DNA of 64,000 nucleotides from Stromatinia cepivora (taxonomy: Eukaryota > Ascomycota > Leotiomycetes > Helotiales > Sclerotiniaceae): the NCBI GenBank assembly GCA_014898415.1, contig RCTD01000007.1, forward strand, positions 186,001 through 250,000, in the 5' to 3' direction. A program made the position numbers and the translations under genes. Positions within the stretch are counted from its first letter, which is position 1; every line of letters begins with the position of its first letter. Positions 11,416 through 21,900 of the stretch are shown here, one piece after another. Below the pieces are notes generated by a model, which made no database searches, was not told where the DNA came from, and worked only from the letters and a program-made list of their open reading frames with translations.

Positions 11416-12627
11416 ATGTCAGCGCCTCGAATTTTGATTATTGGTGCTGGAGTAGGCGGCTTGGCGCTTGCTCAAGGCCTTAAACGGAGTCAAATTGACG
11501 TTGCGGTCTTCGAACGTGATACACTACTAGATTCTCGGCTTCAGGGTTACCGACTCAAGATTTTTGGCGAATTTCAAAAGAAATTGCGAGATCTCCTGTC
11601 TGATGAAGCATGGTCAGAGTTTGAGGCTTCTTGTGCCGAAACTCACCTCGGCGAAACAACATTGAACGCACCGGATGCGCATATCATTGCGAGTCGTAAA
11701 GGCCACCTCCCTGATGGAGTACCTCTGCCGTATACGATTGACCGTGGAATGCTGCGCCAGTCAATGATGCGAGGAATTGAAGATTCGGTGCATTTCGGAA
11801 AGCGGTTCGCAAGGTATGAGCTCAACGACACAGGCATCCGCGTTTTCTTTGAAGATGGTAGCATTGAGGAAGGTGCATTGCTCGTGGGTGCTGATGGAGC
11901 TCGTTCGGCGGTCCGTCGGCAATTGCTTCCAGAGATCAAACTTCTTGATACTGAGGGATGCTGCATCTATGGTAAGACACTTCTGAGGCCAGAGTTTCTC
12001 TCACGCTTTCCAGAGAAACATCGAAGATGGATGACGGTGGTATTTGATCAGACCCCAGTTTTACAGACAATTATCTCCGGGGAAGCACCCGTTACGCTTG
12101 TCTGCGAGCAAGTTCGCTTCCTGAATCGAAGCGAAAATAACGCTTTGCCAGAGGACTACATACACTGGGGATTGCTTTTCCAAAATACTACATTTGGGTT
12201 AAAGGGGGAGGCGCTGGAGAAATCATTGCGATCTGAAGCATTTGCAATGTCGCTACGATTGACAAGTGAATGGGATCCTTCTATCCGAAGTTTGCTGGAG
12301 CTTCAAGAACCTTCTATGACTATGGGAATGCGAGTATTCTCCTCCAATCCGAATTTGCCGAGCTGGACGCCTTCCTCGAAAGTCACTGTAATTGGAGATG
12401 CAATACATGTTATGTCGCCAGCAGGAGGGGTCGGTGCTGTAGCGACGCTGCATGATGCCGCCACTCTGGCGCGAATAATTAGCGAAGATGGAATCACTCA
12501 GACATCCATTGGCATATTTGAAGAAGAAATGAGAAAATTTGCAAAGGTTTGTCTTGAGAGGAGCTTTGTGGCAGGGGAAAAGCTTGTGAAAACGCCCCTG
12601 GCTGAGAATTGTAAGACGGTAGTTTAG
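11416..12627 (+). CDS. FAD-dependent aromatic monooxygenase
   Basis: Single exon, 403 residues, intact. Class A flavoprotein hydroxylase pattern: GAGVGGLALAQGL near residue 10 (ADP-binding), Arg-rich FAD segment, the DG motif as GADGARSAVRR near residue 157, and the GD motif as VIGDAIHVMSPAGGVGA near residue 325. These NAD(P)H-dependent enzymes hydroxylate phenols or dearomatise polyketide rings; salicylate hydroxylase and many fungal cluster enzymes belong here. Length matches the family. No signal peptide or C-terminal anchor seen. In the cluster it would act on the aromatic PKS product or a methylated derivative. The substrate cannot be read from sequence. Confidence 0.88.
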   Translation: MSAPRILIIGAGVGGLALAQGLKRSQIDVAVFERDTLLDSRLQGYRLKIFGEFQKKLRDLLSDEAWSEFEASCAETHLGETTLNAPDAHIIASRKGHLPDGVPLPYTIDRGMLRQSMMRGIEDSVHFGKRFARYELNDTGIRVFFEDGSIEEGALLVGADGARSAVRRQLLPEIKLLDTEGCCIYGKTLLRPEFLSRFPEKHRRWMTVVFDQTPVLQTIISGEAPVTLVCEQVRFLNRSENNALPEDYIHWGLLFQNTTFGLKGEALEKSLRSEAFAMSLRLTSEWDPSIRSLLELQEPSMTMGMRVFSSNPNLPSWTPSSKVTVIGDAIHVMSPAGGVGAVATLHDAATLARIISEDGITQTSIGIFEEEMRKFAKVCLERSFVAGEKLVKTPLAENCKTVV

Positions 12628-13095
12628 TAAGCCTGTGTAGCTTCACACATATCCCAATACAACACATCATTTGATGTAAACAAGAAGATTTATACTGGCA
12701 ACAAACAATAGTAGCTAACCAATAAGACCTGATTTGATATTGAATGACTATAAGCTCAAAGCTATTTATCTTTTTATCCGTGCCGTTCTTGCCCAAGTGT
12801 CGGTATTGCGGCCCAAATTGGATACCTAGTGTGACGATTCGGTGCTAGAATCGTGCACGTAGCTTCACCGCCCGGCAGAATTCTGTATATGCTTAATTCA
12901 TTGTTAGGCTTAGCTCGTGGGGACGTAGGAATAAATACATGTGATGTATATTAATAGATCCTACGCGAGGTAAGAAGGGTAAGAAGGATCGCAATGCCCC
13001 TGTTCCCGAATACCCTGAAAGTGTATATATACAATCTCTCAGTACCCAGGTATCTATCACAATACCACTCATCACTTGGTTCTTCATCTTCAATC
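12628..13095. other. Intergenic, promoter of the BBE-type oxidase
   Basis: Spacer between two genes in the same direction. A TATA-like stretch lies near 13023-13031. Nothing else recognised. Confidence 0.45.
13023..13031 (+). promoter_or_regulatory. TATA-like element of the BBE oxidase gene
   Basis: GTATATATA about 70 bases before the ATG at 13096. Position fits a TATA box, but such strings are common in AT-rich DNA. Confidence 0.35.
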
Positions 13096-14659
13096 ATGGT
13101 CCCATCAATTTGGAAAGTTCTTATTGCCAGCATAATTTTCGGTCTTTTTACCGATTTATCGACAGCTGCTGTCAATACCTCCGGCCTTAAACCCCTACTC
13201 TCATCTCTAGCAACAATTGTCAACAATACTTCTGGAGCCCCACGGTGGAGTGACTTTGATGCCCCGACTCCTGGCGCTGTGGTCAACGTAGCCACCGAAA
13301 ATGATGTGTTAGTTACTGTAAGCTTAACGATGATTGGCAAGAAGTTTTAGAAACACACGCTTACTAGAACTCTTCATAGGTCCAATACTGTATAGCTGAG
13401 AACATTCCATTTCTTGCCCAGAATGGTGGCCACGGCTGGTCTACAACGCTTGATTTATCTCAAAACGGCATACTCATAAACTTGGCCGGCATCAAAGCTA
13501 TCTCTTTCAACTCCGCCAAAACGCAAATCACATTTCAGGGCGGTGCCTTGGTATCCGATGTGATCGATGCCTCGTATGAAAACAGTGTTCTCGTCCCGAC
13601 AGGTACTTGTAACTGCGTTGGCACACTTGGAGCTGTCCTGGGCGGAGGCTTTGGCAACTTGATAGGTATCTATGGTTTTGGAGTTGATAATCTAATCTCT
13701 ATGAATGTTGTTACGGCTTCCGGAACCGCAATCACTGTATCCCCAACGAGCAACACGGACCTTTGGTGGGCTATGCGTGGCGCCGGTCCTAATTTTGGAA
13801 TCGTTACATCCGCGGTTATGAGGTCGTACCCTGTCGCTTCCAGTCTGTTAACCGCATGGACAGGCCCTTTGATTTTCACTGGTGCCCAACTCGAGGCTCT
13901 CATAGAAGCACTGGGCCAGCTGGATTTAAAATCAGAAATGAGCATAGCAATGTTCTTCCTGATGTCTGACAACTCGCCAATCATATTGGTGACAGTATTC
14001 TACTACGGTACAGAAGCAGCTGGAAAAGCAGCGTTTGCTCCACTCTATTCCGTCGGGCCCATTGTTGATGAAACAGCTATTTTACCCTATAACGAATGGA
14101 ATGCTGGCGGTGATTCTTTCTGTACAAAGGGGGACTCCAAACCTTCTTGGGGTATTGGGCTTGCAGAGTTGGATGTTACCACATGGACGTACGTATGGAA
14201 CGAGTGGCTTGCGTTTGCCAAAATACCCGGGGCAAACAACAGTGCAATGATATTGGATATATATTCTCTAGGAACAGCCAGAGAGCTTTCGGACTCTTCA
14301 TCTGCCTACGCTTTCCGGTCCACCATAAATTTCAATGTTATCGCTACAGCATGGTACTCAGACCCTACCCTAGACGCAGCCGCAGAAACTTTTGGTTCGA
14401 ATGTTCGTAACCTACTACGATCGACATCTGGTCTTTGTGATAACAGCACGTTAGTTCTAATATTCTCTCATCAACTTTAGCCCCAAGAGGCATTCATAAA
14501 AATGGCAGGCTAATATTCTATTTACTTAGGTATATCAACAATGGCTTTGGCGACGAAAGTTTAAGTACTGTATATGGTGACAATCTGAGTAAACTTCAGG
14601 CGATCAAAAAACGTCATGACCCTTTATGTAAATTTTGCCACTGGTATCCCCTTATCTAA
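13096..14659 (+). CDS. FAD-linked oxidoreductase, berberine-bridge-enzyme type, secreted
   Basis: Three exons (13096-13317, 13380-14449, 14530-14659) give an intact protein of about 473 residues. A signal peptide (VLIASIIFGLFTDLSTA) opens it. The PCMH-type FAD domain carries AQNGGHGWS, whose His is the usual 8-alpha flavin link, and PTGTCNCVGTLG, whose Cys fits the second, 6-S link, so a bicovalent flavin is expected. GGGFGNLIGIYGFGVDN follows. The C-terminal segment KRHDP..HWYPLI resembles the family's closing motif. These enzymes oxidise alcohols or phenols with O2 and can couple or cyclise; CTB5 in the cercosporin cluster is of this type. Signal peptide and flavin type suggest action in the secretory route or extracellularly, as for the GMC enzyme. 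Confidence 0.87.
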
Positions 14660-15408
14660 TCGCAGAGACAAGAGGCTGGAAGGGCAGTGGAGGTTGAACA
14701 AGTAGTGGCAAAATTTCAAATAATATCTGATTTCTTGGCCTGGGGTTTGGTATACCACTTCTTTCTGTAATACCGAATTCTCTTTTGTATATTTTGTGTC
14801 AAATCAAGAAGAACACAAAGCCAATATTTTCTACTCAGTTTCAGCTTTAGAATAGCATAACTAAAGCGCTGATAGGGCCTCTAGGCGCATTTATTGGCAA
14901 AAGTGGATAACGGAAATATCCTCTTTGCTGATTCTTTCATTCATGCAGTCAGAACAGCTACTCACCATTAAAATTTTGATTTCAGTTGGTCAAAACTGGG
15001 GTTGCTACTGCAGTCAGCATACCATTTGGTCGCTTTCGCTAAATGAATAAGCCGGTGGCGCAGTTATACAGCCAACCAGATCCTTTTACTAAGTGTTGGA
15101 GATTGAGGGGAGGCCATGGAGTGTTGCGGCGATTTTGGCCCACATCCGAATGATTATCAGCTGAGGTTATCGTTGGCACCAACGAGACTATTGGTGCGAA
15201 AAGCAATTCCAAGGGCTACCAGACGCAATGGGAGTCTTTGGGCATTCAAGTTTATTTTTTTCAGTAGACTAGTTGCATAATAGAGCTCAGCAAAATAACT
15301 CGTGGTAAGATTCCAAAATGAGGTTTGCAAGTTCAGATTCAGAGTGTTTGATAATTTTACTATAGAGTTATTCAATGATTCCGGTGCTTTGCCCATTAAA
15401 ATTTTTGC
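14660..15408. other. Convergent intergenic spacer
   Basis: Between the 3' ends of the BBE oxidase and the Baeyer-Villiger monooxygenase. A 79-codon frame on the minus strand (15157-15396) has no recognisable feature and is probably chance. Confidence 0.5.
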
Positions 15409-17185
15409 CTAGCGTCTATATATCCAAATAGCTGTACAAAGACTAGAAATTCCTACTATTCCAAGGATATATCTGGGTGGGAATTGAGTTTTCAGTTCCT
15501 CCTCAATTGGAAGTCCAAAGTGTTTACTATCTGTCTTTGAGCAACCCTTAGGCCAAGTTCCAAAACTTTCATAATCGTTCCAATTCAAAACCATCAGCAT
15601 CTGCTGATATTTCGCTGCCCTGTCAGGCCAGTTATTAGTGACAATGTTGTCTTTTGTTTTGTACCAGCTGCGACAGCCCGGGTGTGCAAAAACAGTCTCG
15701 TGAAGTCGTAGCTGCAGCTCCTGATTGAAAGCTTCCACTCTCTCCTTTTTCACTGTAAAGACGAGATTTTCAGCACTTGATACGGCAGACTGAACAATTC
15801 CGATCATGGCGCTGATATACCGAGCCTGTGACTCGATCATTAGAAGCACGGAAGAATGGCTAAGGTTTGTGTTGGGCCCGTAAAGCATGGCAAAGTTCGG
15901 AAGGGATTCCACTGTCATTCCAAGGTAGGCGCGACCACCTTGACGCCAGATCTCTCTGATATCTCGCCCATCATTGCCTACGATATTGATGCCATGCATA
16001 AATTCTGTTGTGCGGAATCCTGTGGCTAGAATCAAGATATCGAAATCAATTTCTTCGCCGTCGATGAGGATGCCTCTTTCAGAAATGCGATCCACTGGCC
16101 TAGTCTCCAATTCAACATGTGCTTGATTCATGGTGGGAAAGAATTCGTCGCTCAAGATGACCCTTTTGCATCCATAGGGATAGTTAGGTGTCAGTTTTTC
16201 GCGCAAAATTCCATTGTCCGGAATTTGACGTTTCATCAAATCCAGGCTTAAACTTTTCACAAACTCACCAACTTCTGGCTTGATAATCATATCATGTACC
16301 TGGTCTTGAGAGACCATTAATCTTTCTCGATAGCGCTCGCGGATATGTGGAAAGAATTTATATACCAACCTTTGGGCGAGGGAGATATTCCGGTTGTTTC
16401 TAGGTAAGACCCAGTTTGGTGTACGCTGGAAGACTGTAAGGTGCGATGCGAGTTTCGCAATCTCTGGAATCATTTGAATGCCTGTTGCTCCGTTCCCAAA
16501 AATCGCAATTCTTTTGCCTTTGAGTTCCTGACTTTCGTCCCATCTTGAAGAATGCATGATCTTTCCTTTGAAATCGTCAAGCCCAGCTATATTGGGGATG
16601 GATGGTATGCTGAGCTGTCCCACGGCTGAGACGAGAAAAGGAGTGATGATCGTGTCCTGATGGCACTCCTCTTTCTTATCATTGCTTGTAGACGTAACTA
16701 CAATCCGCCATACCTTCTCGGTATCACTCCATTCCGCACTTTCAACAGTAGTATTGAAAACTATGTGCTTGAAAAGATCCCATCGCCGAACTGTGCTAAT
16801 CAGATACGCGTGGATCTCTCTTTGTGTGGGGTAACTGCACATCCAATCTGGATTCGGATTGAATGAAAATGAATATAGATGACTCCACGCTGTCGAACTT
16901 TCAGAATACAATGAATAATGACGCTATTGGCATTTGAGGTGTGAACTCACCATCAGCGCAACATCCAGGATAACGATTGTCATTCCAGGTACCTCCAGCA
17001 TCGCTTGACTTTTCAAGTATTATGAAGTTTCGAGTTCCATTACGACGTATTAGATCAACTGCCATACATATGCCTGAATATTATCGGTCAGCCCCCGTTA
17101 ACGAATCTTCTGTTATTAGGTCACCTGAAATTCCGGCTCCTATAATCACAACTGGTAATCCTTTGCTGTTGCTGCCGCTGGCCAT
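15409..17185 (-). CDS. Baeyer-Villiger-type flavin monooxygenase with C-terminal membrane anchor
   Basis: Three exons (17185-17125, 17073-16951, 16889-15409) give about 554 residues. The first Rossmann motif GAGISG is completed across intron 1. RYPGCCAD followed by WSHLYSFSF spans intron 2 and fits the family's conserved block. The fingerprint FKGKIMHSSRW matches FxGxxxHxxxW of Baeyer-Villiger monooxygenases. The second nucleotide motif is FGNGATG, and ATGF is present further on. The enzyme would use NADPH and O2 to insert oxygen beside a ketone, for example opening or expanding a quinone or xanthone-type ring. The last 20 residues (YILGIVGISSLCTAIWIY) form a hydrophobic helix ending in Arg-Arg, a likely tail anchor to ER or another membrane. 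It is convergent with the BBE gene. Confidence 0.88.
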
Positions 17186-18141
17186 TTTCTCACATACAAT
17201 ATAGTCTGTAGAGGATCTCAATCAAAATTGGAACTTCGAACTTCGCGAGCAGTGCGCTGCAATTCTACATTCATATCTGGAAAATCAGGAAACAACGTGC
17301 GATAAGTTAGTGGAATGGAGTATCAAACCCTGAACAAGTTAAACAAACTTAAATGCCACAATCTCAAACCTCTATGCTACAACCTTACCAAGCCCTCTAG
17401 TTGGGAGCGATTGAAATGACGAAAAAAACTTTTGAAACTAAACTCAATTAAGTACCATTCAATAGCCATTCATATCACCCCCTATCAGAATCGAGGATTT
17501 AGAACTTTTTTCTTTTCTCGTACCACACCACTTTATAGGCTACTACTTAGGCCCTCACCCACTGAGTTATAGTGCTTTTAGAACCTCGATCGCAATATTT
17601 CAATCGAACTAATCACTAATTACGATATTTTATTATTTTTAATATACTGAATAGCATAGTATTTAGAATTTAAATAATTAATTTCGAATATTATTAATTG
17701 AAAATAAACCATCATGATACTTTATTAACTATATAATGAATTACGATATAAACCGTGACATTTTAATAACGTCGGTAACGTTTTTGAGTTAGCTACAGTA
17801 CTAGACCACTTATATTAGCCGAAAGGCCGGTAGGTACCCGGATAAGTTTAGATCTTTCCGCCACTCAATCGCTCCCCTCCAGTTCGCTTAAGACGGACTT
17901 CACCGGACTCACCCGCATATCCGCTTTTACTTCATTGCCGAACGATCCAATGAGAGTCCCGATGATGTTATCAAAGGGGTGCATTGAGCCAACACATCAC
18001 AATTTATGCAGCTAGGTATAATACTTGTTACTTTGGCTTCACTTTCATTCATAAATGGTTACCAAACTCCGCACCTCAACTTCCACCTTCAACCACAACT
18101 CCTAAAACTGCCCGAGTCACAAGCCAGAGCTTGCAGTTAAA
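17186..18141. other. Divergent intergenic region with AT-rich block
   Basis: Holds the promoters of the Baeyer-Villiger gene (-) and the small membrane protein (+). An AT-rich block at about 17580-17770 may be an old RIP-affected insertion, but I found no matching ends. No gene seen. Confidence 0.5.
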
Positions 18142-18564
18142 ATGCCCAAATTGGGACGTTCCATCCTGGCTATCGTTGCCGTTACAAATGGTATTGGTGG
18201 TTTTATCGCTGACTGGAATGACACCCATGTCTACAACCCACGCTGGCCGCCACACGCCAAGTTCCACAACGGGCAAACATTGTCAACGGGCGTGCTTCTC
18301 GGCATTGGCGCTCTTTATTACCTCTATCGCCCAAGTACCTCACTTGCCATTGAGAAAGAATCGCTCTACACAGCTGCATTACTGACGACTCTGAACTGGG
18401 TTGCACAAGTTAGCGCAGCATTTTACCCGGGGTCGCTACCTATAGATCCCGAGTTTGGCGATGGATTCCCGCAGGCGTACATTTCTGCTGTTCTGTTGAG
18501 CATGGTTGCTATTGGGACAGCTTTGGAGAATGCAAGGCTCAAAAAGGAGGGGAAATCAGAATGA
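18142..18564 (+). CDS. Small four-helix membrane protein, DUF6640-like
   Basis: Single exon, 140 residues. Four hydrophobic stretches: near residues 5-23 (ILAIVAVTNGIGGFI), 48-62 (VLLGIGALYYLY), 77-94 (ALLTTLNWVAQVSAAFY) and 112-128 (ISAVLLSMVAIGTAL). Between helices 1 and 2 lies a polar block with two His and Trp-Pro-Pro-His (NPRWPPHAKFHNGQT) that looks like the conserved core of the fungal DUF6640 family; this assignment is from memory. The tail is Lys-rich and cytosolic. The family has no established reaction. Members often sit near biosynthetic genes, and a membrane-bound oxidase or a scaffold are both conceivable. It lies 363 bp before the PKS in the same direction, so co-expression is likely. 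Confidence 0.65.
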   Translation: MPKLGRSILAIVAVTNGIGGFIADWNDTHVYNPRWPPHAKFHNGQTLSTGVLLGIGALYYLYRPSTSLAIEKESLYTAALLTTLNWVAQVSAAFYPGSLPIDPEFGDGFPQAYISAVLLSMVAIGTALENARLKKEGKSE

Positions 18565-18926
18565 GAAGTGACTTGAAGCTTAGGTGTTGTCATTTATGGT
18601 GATACTGGGATTTTTGAGAATGACCTAGGAGCTCTATGAATCACTTACCAATAATAACTCAAGCTCACTTCGCATGAGGTTCGACCCACTTTGATATTGA
18701 TTGCAACCTATGATATTTTTGCCTTCGTGTGCGTACCCTCACTTGCCTTAGACGCACTATATAGAATGCCAATCTTGTCATGAACAATCGTGTAACAGGA
18801 CCTTGATCCATTGGGATATAGTCCAACTATTCATGTGTTGTAGTAAATACATGAAGCTTTCAAACTTGCTCCTTATCAAAACTCTTACCCTTACAAACTA
18901 CTACGAAATAAATTAACTCAGTAGCC
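18565..18926. other. Promoter region of the polyketide synthase
   Basis: Spacer between the small membrane protein and the PKS, with a TATA-like string near 18758. No gene seen. Confidence 0.5.
18758..18764 (+). promoter_or_regulatory. TATA-like element of the PKS gene
   Basis: TATATAG about 163 bases before the PKS ATG. The position is plausible for a fungal TATA box with a leader of roughly 100 bases. Confidence 0.3.
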
Positions 18927-21900
18927 ATGGATCGAGGTATCGAACTCTATATCTTCGGAGACCAATCAGAAAAGGTCGATGAAGGACTAAGAACTATCAT
19001 CTGTTCTGATCGTGATGCTATCCAGGATTCATTCTTAACCAAAGCATATGAAGCGATTCGTTCTGAAATTCAGGCGTTAAAACCCAGAGTATCCATCAAA
19101 TTTGCAGGCTTACTAGACCTATTAGCTTTACGAGAAGATGGCTTCAAAAGCGTTCCTCTAGACCTCGCCCTTACTGTTATCTATCAAATTGGTCTCTTCA
19201 TCAGGTACAATTCATATATACTAGATACATCCCAATTGATAGTGTAACAGCTGCTAATTTCTATATAGATTTTGCCATAAAACCGGGCGTTACCCACAGC
19301 TATCAGACTCTTACTTAGCAGGGATATGCACCGGCACACTCGCTGCAGCTGCGGTCAGCTATAGCCAGTCGCTCTCCGAGCTTGTACCAGTAGCAGTACA
19401 GACTGTCATCCTCTCATTTCGTGCTGGTGTATTAGCTGCAGAAGTCGGGACACAAGTGGCATTAAACGACAAGACCGGAGCTTCATGGGCAGTAATTTAC
19501 CCGGGGTTATTAATAGAGAAGGCAAATTCTGTTATCAAAGAATTCTCAGAATCTCATGTATGCTTGAAAATACATTCCTAGAACAGATTCTTACTGACCG
19601 AAATTGCAGCGTATTCCTCTGATCTCACGACCGTACGTCAGTAGCAGTTCGAGCCGTGGTGTCACAATCAGCAGCCCGCCCAGGCTACTGAGTGTCTTCC
19701 GAAAACATCAAGATGTAAGTAGCTATAAAGGTATTGATTTGTGTGTGAATGCCCCTTATCATGCACCACATCTTTATACACAACAAGATATCGAAAGTAT
19801 ATTAGATCTAGATACAGTATATTGCTGGCCCGAGACACCCAGAAGCATTCCAGTTCTATCAATAGCGACGGGAGAGGTCATTCGTACCCGCAATCTGAGA
19901 GAATTGCTACAAAATGCCCTTATAGACATCTTTCTGAGACCTATGCAGTGGGATTTACTGGCAAATACTCTAAGTTCCATTTTGCAATCTTCAAAAGACA
20001 CCAAAACCTTGTTGATTCCAATTTCCACGGATGCTGGCCCTGGTCTCAAAGCGGTGTTGAAGATGAAGGGGAACACAAAAATTGAAATAGCAGGCCATCC
20101 ACTTGGGCCCGCAAATTATGCTCAATTTGATGCCGGGAAACGCGAGACATATTCAAGCGCCGCTGGAAATTTGCCAAGGTCCAAGATTGCCATTATTGGT
20201 ATGTCAGGCAGATTTCCTAGTGCAAACGATACCGCAAAATTTTGGGATATTCTTTACAAAGGCCTAGATGTGCATGAGGTCGTACCTCCACTCCGATGGG
20301 ATCAAAAGACGCATGTGGACAGTTCAGGTACAAGAAAAAACACTAGTGCTACACCTTACGGTTGTTGGCTTGAGGAACCTGGATTGTTTGATGCCAGATT
20401 TTTCGGCATGTCCCCGAGAGAAGCTCAGCAGGTTGATCCTGCGCAGCGTCTTGCCCTGATGACAGCCTATGAAGCACTAGAGCAAGCAGGCGTTGTCCCT
20501 GACAATACGCCTTCGACTAAAAGAGACCGAGTTGGGGTTTTCTATGGTGTCACAAGCAACGATTGGATGGAAACAAATAGTTCGCAGGATATAGACACAT
20601 ACTTTATCCCCGGAGGAAATCGCGCGTTCATCCCGGGTCGCATCAACTACTGCTTCAAGTTCAGTGGACCGAGTTATAGCGTGGACACCGCATGCTCATC
20701 CAGCTTGGCAGCAATTCATATTGCATGTAACTCCCTGTGGCAGGGCGACGTCGACACTGCAATCGCCGGCGGTACCAACGTGTTAACAAACCCAGATTTC
20801 ACGAGTGGGCTTGACAGAGGACACTTCTTATCACGTACAGGAAACTGCAGAACATTCGATGACTCTGCCGATGGCTATTGTCGAGGGGAAGGTGTCGCTA
20901 CGGTGATTTTGAAACGTCTTGAAGATGCGTTGGCAGACAATGACCCAATTCAGGGCGTAATACTGAATATTGCTACTAACCATTCAGCTGAATCGAATTC
21001 TATCACTCGACCGAATGTGGGAGCACAAAAAGATATGTTCCAAAAGGTTCTTAGCGGTGCAGAGCGCCAAGGTGTCAGTTATGTCGAGATGCAGTAAGTC
21101 TAAATCTAGATGTTTCCATTCTTACTGAAATAAATAGGCTAACTCGATATTCTAGTGGAACCGGGACACAAACTGGCGACTTTGCTGAGATGTCAAGCGT
21201 TCTGGAGTGCTTTGCACCCAAAGTTGGTCAGCGTCCTGAGGACCAACCTCTTTATCTTGGATCTGCCAAAGCAAATGTGGGTCACGGCGAAGCTGCAGCA
21301 GGAGTGACGAGCCTTATCAAGGTCTTGCTAATGATGCGGAATAACACAATACCTCCTCACTGCGGCATTAAGACTACGATAAATCACAGATTCCCGGAGG
21401 ATTTGTTTTCTCGAGGTGTTCGTATTACCGACAAGCCGATCAAGTGGGAGAGAGCCCACGGCCGTCCTCGTCAAGTGCTGGTAAATAATTTTAGTGCTGC
21501 AGGTGGTAACACTGCCCTGCTTTTGGCAGATCCTCCTCAAAGAGTAACCGACTCACAGGGCGATACTCGAGCCATACATTTAGTTACCGTCTCTGCTAAA
21601 ACGGCTTCGGCGTTGAAAGCAAATGCCCAGTCTCTGTTGTCATTCCTGACGAGTACTCCTAATTCTCCCCTGTCCCTGTCTTCTCTTGCTTATACCACAA
21701 CTGCAAGACGTATTCACCATCCCCATCGCATCGCCATAACTGGATGTAATATCGAAGACATAGCGATCAACCTGTCCAAGGCGATAAATTCCGAGGTTGG
21801 AAAAACAAGATCCATTTCAAGCCCTTCGATTGCCTTCGTATTCACCGGGCAAGGATCTAGCTATGTTGGAATGGGGAAGGAGTTATTTGGCAACATCTCC

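Noticed and set aside
15157..15396. Minus-strand open frame between the BBE and Baeyer-Villiger genes
   Set aside because: 79 codons, no motif, no upstream exon or promoter context. Likely a chance frame in a convergent spacer.
17580..17770. AT-rich block as another TIR element
   Set aside because: No matching inverted ends or TA-flanked borders found. Left as AT-rich intergenic DNA.
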